Part shown: positions 24,071 through 34,926 of the stretch, one piece after another
How positions within the stretch are numbered: the first letter of the stretch is position 1
Layout: each line of letters starts with the position of its first letter
Assembly: GCA_963693315.1 (NCBI GenBank)
Contig: OY856188.1
Coordinates: forward strand, 162,832,002 to 162,896,001
DNA: 64,000 nucleotides
Direction of reading: 5' to 3'
Origin: Diogma glabrata
Lineage: Eukaryota > Arthropoda > Insecta > Diptera > Cylindrotomidae
Made by a program: the position numbers and the translations under genes
Notes under the pieces: generated by a model
The model's input: only the letters and a program-made list of their open reading frames with translations
What the model was told of the DNA's origin: nothing
Database searches by the model: none

Positions 24071-25025
24071 CTTTTTCTCGTACAACAGAATTTATGTTTG
24101 TTGGGATACTACTGCTCTCGTTAATATTTTTATAATTAGAACTACGCGAAATCTACAACATTGGTTAGCTTTTAATTAAAGTATTTGATGGATATTAGTC
24201 ATTATATATCCAGAACACTATGTTTCCAGAGCTGTGGTGAAATCAGCCTATGCATCAGCTTCGCAATATTTTTTTAAAGAATAAATCCTTTCACATAATA
24301 AAATGTGACAATATGTGTTATTATATGGTTTTCCATATTATTCACTCCCAGCAAGCACACTTAGTGAAATTTAGGTGAACCATTTTGGGATTTGGTTAAA
24401 TTTAAGTAAAAGTTTGGTTAAATATGTGGAAAAAGGTAATAGATAACTGTTTCAGCTAATTAGTGTACATGTATTTCTAATCAAAAATTATAGTTAATAT
24501 GTTTTTGGTCTAAAAAAATAAGTTAATAAGTAAATTTAACATATTAAGTAAACAAATTTAAGTAAAAAAAATTATGTAATACAGATAGTACATGTATTTC
24601 ATGTATTAAGTGAAAATTTAAGTTACAAAAGTATGTATTTAACTTATTACCTGTTGTTTAGCTAGCGGTAATTTAGCTGACATTGCAACAGTTATTTCAT
24701 GAAATAAGTTAAATAGCCTAAAATTAACATAACTACGGAACATTGAAACTTTAAAAAAATTCTCAAATTGCTGTTAAGTTAAATAGGTCGAGTTTTACAT
24801 GTAATATTGCATTTAATTTGGTTTAGTGAACGAATGTTAGCTAAGTTTTTGCTGTCTTTTTCATATAATACATATAAGTATAAGTTTATAAGTATCCATA
24901 AAGATTTATAGCAAATCTCGTTTTCCGATGACAATTATTATTAGTGCGCAGTATATTGATCAAATCGCTCGGATACTGTCTTTATTATATATTTCTCTCA
25001 CTAACGTTCTTTTAAATAGTAAAAA
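24071..25025. other. Non-coding; AAGT/TTAAGTTA-rich, possible element end
   Basis: Many scattered TTTAAGTAA and AAATAAGTTAA motifs at 24340-24800 resemble, in inverse orientation, motifs at 27990-28220 (for example TTACCTGTTGTTTA at 24648 against TAAATAACAGGTAA at 28191, and TTTCATGAAATAA in both). They may be the subterminal repeats of one large element spanning 24340-28225. Evidence is weak because the motifs are short and AT-rich. Confidence 0.35.
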
Positions 25026-25472
25026 ATGCCCCTGAAAAAGAATGTTAAGAAAAACGGTCGATACTATATAATGCGGCGGAAGAGAGCGGCCGAATTCGAA
25101 GCACGATTTGATGCATCAAATGTGTCAACGGATGAAGAAATGGATCGGTCACCGCCACAAGAACTGAATGACATTTTTGAAAATAATTTGCCAGCAGAAA
25201 ATGCTATGATCGAAATCCCCGTTAGTGTTGCTTGTGATGAAAATGTAGAGTGTGACGATGATATGCCAGATGATTGTACATCCCAAGTTGGTGAAAATGC
25301 TGAATTTTTATTATCAGAAGCTAATATTGCTGAGGAATTGATGCGCGAACACCTGGAATATGAGCATAACGCGCAAACTAAAATAGATCTGTTGAACGAA
25401 CTAAGGCAATGGGCTTTGCAAAACAAGATTTCATTAACAGCGTTGTTATATTTTTTTTTAAAAGAATATTAA
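25026..25472 (+). CDS. Unknown 148-residue acidic protein, possibly TE-encoded
   Basis: An open frame with good coding character in an AT-rich neighbourhood. It has a basic N-terminus (MPLKKNVKKNGRYYIMRRKR), a long acidic middle (about residues 30-100, with DDDMPDD near residue 80), and a helical C-terminal part with LLNELRQWALQNKISLTALL. A basic start, acidic linker and final LRxWAxxxxIS motif recall the N-terminal region of unnamed proteins that occur in many copies in TE-rich animal genomes. That is a memory-based impression, not a match. It may be the first exon of a longer product, since the frame ends in a low-complexity FFLKEY tail. The start at 25026 is the first ATG of the frame. Confidence 0.5.
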   Translation: MPLKKNVKKNGRYYIMRRKRAAEFEARFDASNVSTDEEMDRSPPQELNDIFENNLPAENAMIEIPVSVACDENVECDDDMPDDCTSQVGENAEFLLSEANIAEELMREHLEYEHNAQTKIDLLNELRQWALQNKISLTALLYFFLKEY

Positions 25473-25565
25473 ATTAAAAATGTCACATTTATCGTGACTC
25501 AGTTTGAAATGAATCATCTTTAGAGGAGCTTTTAAAACAGTTTATTGAGCAATTCAACATTTATT

Positions 25566-25887
25566 TATTATTCTTGTTTACTATTCTTGTTTTATTATTT
25601 TTTATTATTTACGAATTTCGAAAGCTATGCTTTCATCACCTATAATATATAAAAACTAAATTTTAAAGTAAGATACATTCCATTATATACATATTGGTGG
25701 TTTGATAAAACCCCATTTTAAAAAATTAATAATCTAACTACTAAAAAATATAAAATATAAAGCAAAAAGAACGGATCTAATAAAACAATAAAATAATTAA
25801 ACCATTAGAGAAAATTAAAAAAATAAAAAAATAAAAATGAATTTGACAAAAGAAGTGAACCTAAATAACAGTTTTATGGTATGTCCG
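25566..25887 (+). repeat. Inverted repeat, left arm (possible Penelope pseudo-LTR)
   Basis: About 320 bp that is the reverse complement of 27513-27781, with small indels. Landmarks shared in inverse orientation are AATTTCGAAAGCTA, TAAATTTTAAAGTAAGATAC, CCATTTTAAAAAATTAATAA and ATGAATTTGACAAAAGAAGT. The arms enclose about 1.6 kb. Confidence 0.85.
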
Positions 25888-25920
25888 AAATGGGTGGATA
25901 TCCTTCAGTCATAATAGTAC

Positions 25921-26045
25921 ATTATGATGCTAGGACGTAAAGCTAAAGATTTTGGACGGATGTGGAGTTTGCAAATCGAGGCGCTAGCCGAGATTTGCAC
26001 CCACATTAAGTCCAAAATAGCTTACGTCCGTGCATCATATACTAT
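25921..26045. repeat. Long imperfect hairpin
   Basis: An inverted repeat of about 120 bp. GATGCTAGGACGTAAAGCTA and ATTTTGGACGGATGTGG on the left pair with CCACATTAAGTCCAAAAT and TAGCTTACGTCCGTGCATCA on the right, with the tip near GGCGCTAGCC. No ORF. It lies just inside the left arm of the large inverted repeat. Confidence 0.8.
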
Positions 26046-27102
26046 TTTTTATTCGCCGCAAGCAAAATATTGTAAGAAAAGTTGTTAATTCTAAATTAAA
26101 ATTACAAATTTTCATAAATTTTAAAATCAAAATATGTGGAACAAGTAACCTTTGAAAAAATATTTATTATTTTTTCCAAATTCTATGACAACAAATGATA
26201 ACAACTATTTTAATTGGATAATGAAATTTTGAATTTGCGGGTTGCTTTGATAAAAAATTTATTTTTCATAGAATTTAAACAAATACAAATGCTTTTTACT
26301 TTTTTGGACGTAGCTATGACGACAAAATAAATAGCTGAAAAGTGATACTTTAAAGCCGCAAATCACAGTAATAAAGCAACACTTTAATATATAGGCGAAT
26401 AAAAATATAGTTTAGGTGATTTATTTATTATATCGTCGCTTTAATAATGAAATAACGTATGCCATTTATACGCTGTTATTATATAATGGGTGACCTGCAT
26501 TCCCCATGAGGATCTCTATAGAGTGGCGTTTTAACATTTTCCAATTATTTTATAACTGGGGGTGAAAATTAATATATTGATAATTAACGTACATGCAAAT
26601 TTGAATTTGGCTAAATATTGAAACAGCGTAAATGCATGTACGATATTCCAATGCCTACAGAATAATAACTTGGGCAAAATCAGTGTCGTATATTTTACAT
26701 ACATTACGATCACCACACGAAATGGTAAATATAAAATATTGTATAAGCATCATTCGTGACTACATGATGGGCCGGTTCATATAAATAAAAAATTGTAAGA
26801 ATATCATGCGTTATTTCAATAATAATCAGTTTTAGGCTTAATCGTAATCGAGAAATATGAAATAACGTATAAGGTATCTGATTGACTTTTCACCTCTTTT
26901 TAGGTAGAAAAGCCAGCAGGTACCAATGTGAAATTTTAATATGCTGTGGGGAAATTAATCAAGAGTAATTGGTAGAAATTTTTTTTCCAATTTATCTTTA
27001 TTTATTCAATAGTGCTGCCGAGCTTACGAAAATCAGAAAATCGAAAAATCTTTAAACCCAATTATCTCAAAACTACACTTTTGCGAATACGTTGTTTCAT
27101 TA
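26046..27102. other. Non-coding spacer inside the inverted repeat
   Basis: No gene is seen. A further inverted pair is present: CTTTAATAATGAAATAACGT at about 26440 against the near-complement ACGTTGTTTCATTATTAAAG at about 27090. The phrase GAAATAACGTAT also recurs at 26862. This resembles the self-complementary 3' UTR of a retroelement. Confidence 0.45.
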
Positions 27103-27444
27103 TTAAAGTGACGAAATGTTCGGCGGTCTTTTAATTATTAGGTTAAATAAATTAGATTTTATGTTTCCTTCTTTATTGTTCATCAGGATACCGGGGTTTA
27201 ATTGATTTTCTTTTTCAATGAAAAAAAATTCGTACGCTTCTAGGTGTTTTAGATTATTAATCTCTTTTATGAGCTCTAAATTTGATGGTGACGTGTTGTT
27301 GAGCGGCAAATGAGCGGCAACGCTAGAATTCTCAGCCCTTTTGTATTTTTTTTCTGTAAGTTGCTCTTTCTGGCGTTGTCCCATTTTGCGTTGAGAAAGA
27401 CCTACATAGATTTTTTCACAGTCGTTGCAGGATATTTTATACAT
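27103..27444 (-). pseudogene. Penelope-like element GIY-YIG endonuclease fragment
   Basis: Penelope-like retroelements encode a reverse transcriptase followed by a C-terminal GIY-YIG nuclease that nicks the target. This minus-strand frame reads MYKISCNDCEKIYVGLSQRK (the GIY and YIG tyrosines correspond to MYK and YVG), then SSVAAHLPLNN, and LKHLEAYEFFFIEKE, the order expected for that domain. It ends with SNLFNLI. No reverse transcriptase is found upstream (higher coordinates), where the right inverted-repeat arm begins within about 70 bp. The copy is therefore severely 5'-truncated or rearranged. Confidence 0.75.
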
Positions 27445-27512
27445 ACCTGGTTTCTGATTTGGCTCAGTTTTGATTTTTGGTTTTTAGCTTACATTTCGAA
27501 GCTTACACACCA

Positions 27513-27781
27513 CGGACACACCATAAAACTGTTATTACTTCGGTTTACTTCTTTTGTCAAATTCATTTTTTTTTCTCTAATGGTTTAATTGTTTTATTAG
27601 ATTTATTCATTTTGCTTTATATTTTATATTTTTCTGTAGTTAGATTATTAATTTTTTAAAATGGGTTTTTATTAAACCACCGGTATATAATGGAAATAAG
27701 GAATGTATCTTACTTTAAAATTTAGCTTTCGAAATGCGTATATAGTAAAAAATAATAAAACTCAGGAAACAAGAATAAGGT
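27513..27781 (-). repeat. Inverted repeat, right arm
   Basis: Reverse-complement partner of 25566-25887. It sits immediately upstream, in the sense of the minus strand, of the GIY-YIG fragment. Penelope-like elements are known for inverted or direct pseudo-LTR arrangements, so these arms may be that structure, which is an inference. Confidence 0.85.
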
Positions 27782-28549
27782 GCTTTTTCAATCATTTTTT
27801 AAAAAATTTTGTTTCTTATAATATTATTTTTTTGTTTTTTTTATGGTAGAATGATAGCCCGATAATAAAGTAAGGTTAAAGAAAAATGGATGGTTCAATT
27901 ACATGTAATTCTCATGAAAAAAACATGTAATAACTACAATATCTGACTTTGGTACAGTAAAATTACATATAATTTGCACTTGCTTAGTTTTGTATTCAGC
28001 TGTTACGTGAAATATACATGAATTTACTCTGCCAAATTCAGATATTGTAGCTATTAAATGTATTCTAGATAAGAATTATATGATCAATTTTCCACTTAAT
28101 AGCTAGATAATTTACATGTATTAAATAAAATACGTGAAAAAATTTAGGATAAATTTAAGTTATTTCATGAAACACCTGACAAAAATTAACTTAAATAACA
28201 GGTAAATAATTTTATGGCTAGGAATTATGGATACGATATTATCTATCTCCCAAACTAATGCATTTAAGGACAAAATAGGTTTTTATGACAATTTCAAAAC
28301 CGACTTCAAATAAACATTTTTATACATACTTTGGAGCGTATTTTTGAATGGATTTAGATGTTCATGTGTAAAGAAAGGTTCGATCTTGTTTATACATAAA
28401 ACAAAAACTGGCAAAAATAATGAGAACAACCCTTAAAAATACAATTAAGTATTTATTTTTTTTTAAACTGAATACTTTGATTTTCAATTTTCTTTTCGGT
28501 ATTCGATAAAAAACATTAATTATTGAAAATATAATATTCGTTTGTAGTA
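27782..28549. other. Non-coding AT-rich sequence
   Basis: No gene is seen. It contains repeated ACATGTAATT-like motifs and the TTAACTTAAATAACAGGTAA block that mirrors 24640-24720. The final 180 bp (28362-28549) is read through by the stop-less mariner frame. Confidence 0.4.
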
Positions 28550-29840
28550 ACAGGTCGTTCAATAAGTCCGTAGGATAAGTAAGAAAAAAACAACATTTTG
28601 ACAAAACTCGATTTTTTAATTCAACATAGTTGCCTTCGAGGGCGATACAACGAGTATAGCGATTTTCCAACTTTTCTATACCACTTTTATAGTACGATTT
28701 CTCTTTCTCGTCAAAATAGGCCTCAGTTTCAGCGATTACTTCATCATTGGACTTAAATTTCTTTCCAGCAAGCATTCTCTTGAGATCTGAAAACAGGAAA
28801 AAGTCGCTGGGGGCTAAATCTGGAGAATATGGTGGGTGGGTAAGCAATTCAAAGCCCAATTCATTCAATTTTGCCATCGTTTTCATCGATCTGTGACACG
28901 GTGCATTATCTTGGTGAAACAACACTTTTTTCTTTTGCAAATGTGGCCGTTTCTTTGCGATTTCAGCCTTCAATCGATCCAAAAGTTCACAGTAATACTC
29001 GCTGTTGATGGTGGTTCCTTTTTGGAGATAGTCGATGAATATTATTCCGTTCGTATCCCAAAATACAGACGCCATCACCTTACCGGCCGACTGTTGCGTC
29101 TTTGCTCGCTTTGGATTCGGTTCGTCGACTGCTGTCCACTCAGCTGGCTGTCTTTTGGATTCTGGTGTGTAATTGTGAAGCCATGTCTCATCCATTGTCA
29201 CATATCTACGATAGAATTCCCTTTTATTGCGGTTTAACAGTGCCAAAGACTCCTCCGAAGCATCGATTCGTTGTTGTTTTTGGTCGACTGTGAGCTCACG
29301 CGGCACCCAATTTGCACAGAGCTTTCGCATACCCAAATGTTCATGTAAAATGGTAAAAACACTACCATCTGCTACCTTTACAATGTCAGCTATTTCGTGC
29401 ACCTTCAATTTGCGATCGTTCATAATCAATTTGTGGATTTTTTTTATGTTTTCTCGAATAACAGCCTCATTTGGGCGTCCACTGCGCTCTGCATCTTTTG
29501 TGCTGGTACGACCACATTTAAATTCAGCCATCCACTTCTCTACCATTTGTCTCGATGGAGCAGAGTTTGGATAATGTTTATCAAGCCATTGTTTGGTTTC
29601 CACTGTATTTTTTTCATCAAAAAGCAATGCTTTATTAGAATTCGAAATTCACTTTTTTCCATTTTTTTTCAAAAACAAAAGTTGCTTCACACAAAATGCT
29701 ATAACTCACGAATAAATAGTCAGATTGCTGTCAAATTTATACACGTATCGTTTGAAGGTTAGTACTAAATAAAAATCATATGGAAAAAATTCTAGTAACG
29801 CCATCTATGTGTCATCCTACGGACTTATTGAATGACCTAG
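28550..29840 (-). mobile_element. mariner-family transposon (1291 bp)
   Basis: The terminal inverted repeats share AGGTC(G/A)TTCAATAAG and then TCCGTAGGAT; the left end is at 28550 and the right end at 29840. A TA dinucleotide flanks each end (28548-28549 and 29841-29842), as expected for mariner insertion at TA. The 1.29-kb length is normal for the family. The right target TA opens directly into a long TA microsatellite. Confidence 0.92.
28621..29662 (-). pseudogene. mariner transposase (D,D34D), nearly intact
   Basis: Cut-and-paste transposase that binds the inverted repeats through N-terminal helix-turn-helix motifs and cleaves with a DDD triad. The catalytic aspartates are visible in VTMDETWLHNY, FHQDNAPCH and LAPSDFF, with 34 residues between the last two, the mariner D34D signature. 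The family motif HPPYSPDLAPSDFF is intact. The likely start is the ATG at 29662, but a run of seven adenines (coding strand, around 29607-29613) shifts the frame about 16 codons later. The long frame then runs to 28362 because the expected stop after GNYVE (28621) is lost, so it reads through the inverted repeat into flanking DNA. Otherwise no internal stops. Probably inactive. Confidence 0.9.
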
Positions 29841-29846
29841 TATATA

Positions 29847-29890
<44 letters not shown>
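29841..29890. repeat. (TA)n microsatellite, left part
   Basis: About 50 bp of TA repeats with one TG interruption. It is continuous with the 30838-31133 tract if the hAT element between them is removed. Confidence 0.95.
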
Positions 29891-31135
<1,245 letters not shown>

Positions 31136-31153
31136 GGTGCTTTTTTTTACATA

Positions 31154-31449
31154 ACATTGGTTGGATTTCAACGCATCCGGCAACAATTTCTTTTCAACGC
31201 ATTGCTCCACATCGTTGCTACAAATTATTACCGTTCTACTCCAACGAAGAATTTACCTAGTAATGGTGTAAATTATTACATTTTTGATTTCAACGACTCC
31301 TGCCAATAATTTTCTACTTAACAGTTTATTCAACTATTTTGGGGTTACAAATTTATTCGTAGTATTTATTGAGGTTACTGTTGGCACTTGGCGAAACATT
31401 ATTAATAATAAATTTATTTTAATAAATGAAACACTTGTTTGTATTCCGC

Positions 31450-31515
<66 letters not shown>

Positions 31516-32731
31516 TTGCGGAATACAAACAAGTGTTTCATTTATTAAAATAAATTTATTACAAATTTATTCATCAATTTTGCTTATAAAAATTATTCAA
31601 CGATTGTGAGTACCAATCTAGTCAACGCTTTGGACTACGGATTTAGGCAACGATTTCAAATACCAATTTATTCAACCATTTTGATGACTAATTTTATCAA
31701 CGCATTTGATTACAACTTGGGTCAACGATATTGCTTACAAGATTATTCAACGCTTTTGGATGACAAACTGATTCGCGATTCTAAATACAAATTTAATCAA
31801 CGCATTTGATTACAAGGTTAGTCAACGCTTTGGACTACAAACTTAGTCAACGCTTTTGACTACACATTTATTCAACTATTTTGATTACTAATTTTATCAA
31901 CACATTTGATTACAAATTGATTCAACGTTATTGCTTATAAAATTAGTCAACGCTTTTGACTACAAACTTAGTCAACGCTTTTGACTACACATTTATTCAA
32001 CTATTTTGATTTACAAATTCATTCATCAATTTTGCGTATAAAAATTATTCAACGATTGTGAGTAACAATCTAGTCAACGCTTTGGACTACGGATTTAGGC
32101 ACCGATTTCAAATACCAATTTATTCAACTATTTTGATCACTAATTTTATCAACGCATTTGATTACAACTTGGTTCAACGATATTGCTTACAAAATTAGTC
32201 AACGCTTTTGACTGACAAACTGATTCACGATTTTAAATACAAATGTATTCGACGCTGCTGATCACCAATTGATTCATCGTTTCTTCATATCGACTGCGAC
32301 ATCTTAATTTTGATCAACGTATACGCGATGCTGATGGAGGGCTGATACCCGCCGGATATTGGAGGCTAGGAGGATATAACCATGGGTGAGTCTATTTAAT
32401 TGCTTTCTTTATTATTCGGGGGCTTTAGGGGTGTGGATGTGTGTGGTGTGTGGGTGGGCGTATGTGAGTGAATGAGGGGGTTGAACGTGTCGACCGTGGT
32501 CCTTTCGTAGAAGGGGGTCGCCAGAGTCTCATCTTTTCATTTGTAAATTTTTATCCCGTTTCCGAATGTTCACGTAATTCGCGTACATGTCTGTATTTGT
32601 ATTGGAGCAGCAGGGTTTTCCAATCGAACTCCATACTGTGATTAGCCGGAGCACAAAAATAAAACCTCATTTAGTTACGCGACCTGCTATGCCGCTTCAT
32701 TGGTTCGCCGATGAAAAAGCCCTTCATTACA
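31154..32731 (+). repeat. Gypsy 5' LTR, 5'-truncated and interrupted
   Basis: Nearly identical to 44304-45667 apart from a 200-bp insertion plus its duplicated target. Most of it is a degenerate tandem array of TTCAACGCTTTTGACTACAA-type units of about 27-31 bp (31560-32230). The 3' part is unique, with AAAATAAAAC providing a polyadenylation signal near 32660, and it ends CCTTCATTACA at 32731. The tandem block AATTTATTAAATCTGTGAT seen at 43480-44260 is missing here, hence the truncation call. Confidence 0.88.
31359..31558. repeat. Palindromic poly-A insertion with 14-bp duplication
   Basis: Absent from the 3' LTR. It is flanked by TTACAAATTTATTC at 31345-31358 and 31559-31572. Inside, a 50-bp arm (31407-31456) carrying AATAAATGAAACACTTG and GTATTCCGCAAATT is followed by 56 adenines (31455-31510) and then the perfect 50-bp reverse complement (31511-31560). 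The arm looks like the 3' end of a polyadenylated transcript, with AATAAA about 30 bases before the A tail. Confidence 0.88.
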
Positions 32732-32734
32732 AAT

Positions 32735-32752
32735 TGGCGCCCAACGTGGGGC
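32735..32752 (+). promoter_or_regulatory. Primer-binding site, tRNA-Lys type
   Basis: TGGCGCCCAACGTGGGGC starts three bases after the LTR end. It is complementary to the 3' end of insect tRNA-Lys(CUU) as I know it (GCCCCACGTTGGGCG plus CCA). It would prime minus-strand DNA synthesis. Confidence 0.88.
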
Positions 32753-34414
32753 TTCTCTAAGGGTTTTTACAGCAATGTAGGACTCTGGAGGAGTCCCTCC
32801 ATGATTTCAAAAAAATTCGAAATTTTTTTTTTAAAATCTTTTCTTCAAATTAACTTTCATTTTCCACCAAAACAATAGTAAAGACTCTGGCGGCGTAGAA
32901 GCAGTTCCCTGCTTCAGACGCGCAGGAGCAAAGGAAGTCTGAGATTCCTCAGACTTTACTTTGATGGGGAGTTGCGTCCCTCCAGCAAATATTCTCCTTT
33001 TTTGTATTTTTTTTTAAAACGCATGGGTGAGAATAATTTTTCGGAATTATTCTCAATGGGCATTACAACCCCACGGACCCTAGTTACGGGTTGGGTTTCT
33101 GGAGACGTCTCAAATGCCGAAGGTGTCTCAGGTGCCAGACCTAGAACGACGTGGTTTGGTGTATACGCCAAACCTCGTCCGAGTCTGGTCACCTGGTCAG
33201 GCTTCGGGTTCGCGGGGTCCTCAGAGCCCAACCTGCGCTACTATTGCCTAACGTTAGCGACCCCTCCCGGCAATACTAGCTTCCTGTGGTTGAGGTGTGC
33301 TGGTTCTCATCGGGTGATACCGAGGAAGTTCTTCCAAGACAGCATTGGCCCGCTGTCGAGGGAAGATTTCGCTCGGCTGTCATGCTGATGTGTAACTCGT
33401 CCACCTTTGCCACAGCACCTTACCGTATGTGTTGGTGGCGTGGATCACAGCTGCCGAGTGTTGTTGATAGAATGGTGGTGCAGAGGATATTATCTTCTGA
33501 CCATCCCATCAGCACTCGTCAGCTGGGTGAAACACTACTCGCACATACCCCACCTTATTCCTGTCTCACCTTACCATCTCCTTTCCTTATTCATCCCGTC
33601 TTGCCCCCTTTCCTTTTCCATTTCCGATCCTTTTAACGTAGTTTTTTTTTTCTTTTTCTTTAATCCCAAAAATTGTTTTTTTTTCTTATTTAAACCCATA
33701 AACATCCAACAAAAAAAAGAATTGAAAGAACGGCGGTCACCACCTTCAACCCCGTAGTGATGCCAAAATAAATATTAATAATAAATAGCATTTTATTTAA
33801 AAAAAAAAAAAAAGAATAAGTAACTATATATATATATAAATACATATTTATAAATAGATAAATGTATATATAAATAGTTGATTATAAATAAATAAATATA
33901 TTTATGAATAAGTACATCTAAACAAATAAATATATATATGAATAATTATATATAAATATATAAATAAATAAAAATAAATAACCAATAAAAAAAAAAATAT
34001 AAAAAAAAAAAAAGGCTGATAATATATGGTATTAATTGTTGCTTTCTCCTACGTATTTTAGGTCCGACCTACACGTGAAGAAATTGAAATAAATATTAAA
34101 TAACCTCAAAATTAAATATCACATCAAAAATTAAATACATCAAAAATAAATATAACTGCAACAAGCAAGAACCAATCCAGAATCTACAAATTCATCAAGG
34201 CATCACTCACCACAAGAAAAAAAAAGATTTTACATTAAGGTAAATTGGGAAAGGGACCAACTAAGCAAGTAATACTGTTTTGGTTGGTGTATTCAGTTAA
34301 AACACGAAGTTTGTGTACTTCATTAGTTGATCCGTTCCCCAATCCAATTAGTATTAGTTAGAATTAAGGTTAGGGTGTCAGATAGATAATTTTTTTTGAT
34401 ATAACTATAAATTT
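32753..34414 (+). other. Gypsy leader, non-coding or unrecognised
   Basis: GC content is higher at 32880-33600 than anywhere nearby. The sequence includes a stem AGTCTGAGATTCCTCAGACT (32936) and overlapping short frames on both strands (32972-33388, 33286-33636) with no recognisable domain. 33780-34010 is AT microsatellite and poly-A-like. Similar leader phrasing occurs after the second LTR at 62340-62650. It is possibly a structured packaging or translation leader, which is an inference. Confidence 0.5.
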
Positions 34415-34786
34415 TTATTCCGTATTTTGTGACCCCCGTGTCCCGGAAACGTTTTGTAAATACCACCGTCTATAATAGTAGTAGCATACCTGTTTTCTTT
34501 CCCTTCTCAAATTTTTTTTTATTATTTTCTTTTGTTCAGGACTAGTAGTTCGTCCATTTTCACTTTCCTGAATAGCGTTAATATAACGGTTTATTACTCT
34601 TTTCAACTTGTATCTGTGGTCGATCAAACTGGTTTTGTCAGGAATACTACCTTTTTTGTGTTTCACACTCCGCAATATACAACTTGACAACTTTTTTGTA
34701 CAACTTTTAATTGGTCAGATATCGCGCAGCTGTTTAAGGTTTGGGATAACTGAAACTTCATACAACTCTTTGAATTCTGCTCCAAT
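34415..34786 (-). pseudogene. Antisense coding-like tract upstream of gag
   Basis: A minus-strand frame from 34786 to 34415 has one TGA (34715-34717) in about 123 codons and reads like protein: AEFKELYEVSVIPNLKQLRD, then after the TGA a Lys/Arg-rich part with RYKLKRVINRYINAIQESEN and KKNLRRERKQVCYYYYRRWY. It is neither low complexity nor a mirror of a sense-strand gene, because this lies in the leader. I do not recognise the family. It may be an accessory gene of the element or a captured exon. The basic C-terminal half could bind nucleic acid, which is a guess. Confidence 0.4.
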
Positions 34787-34926
34787 TTATTAAACAACCA
34801 GTAATAATTAGATTGCTTATTCGTTTTCAACGTTTGCAATAAGTAACAATTAGCTAGTGTAACAATTTTCTCTCCATATACTTGTCTTTATTGGTCTAGT
34901 CCTGAGCGGCGGTTTGAGTGTTCATT

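Noticed and set aside
28836..29762. Several plus-strand ORFs over the mariner
   Set aside because: Antisense shadows of the transposase frame.
32972..33636. 138- and 116-codon ORFs in the gypsy leader
   Set aside because: Open on several frames because of higher GC content; no domain and overlapping frames on both strands; treated as leader sequence.
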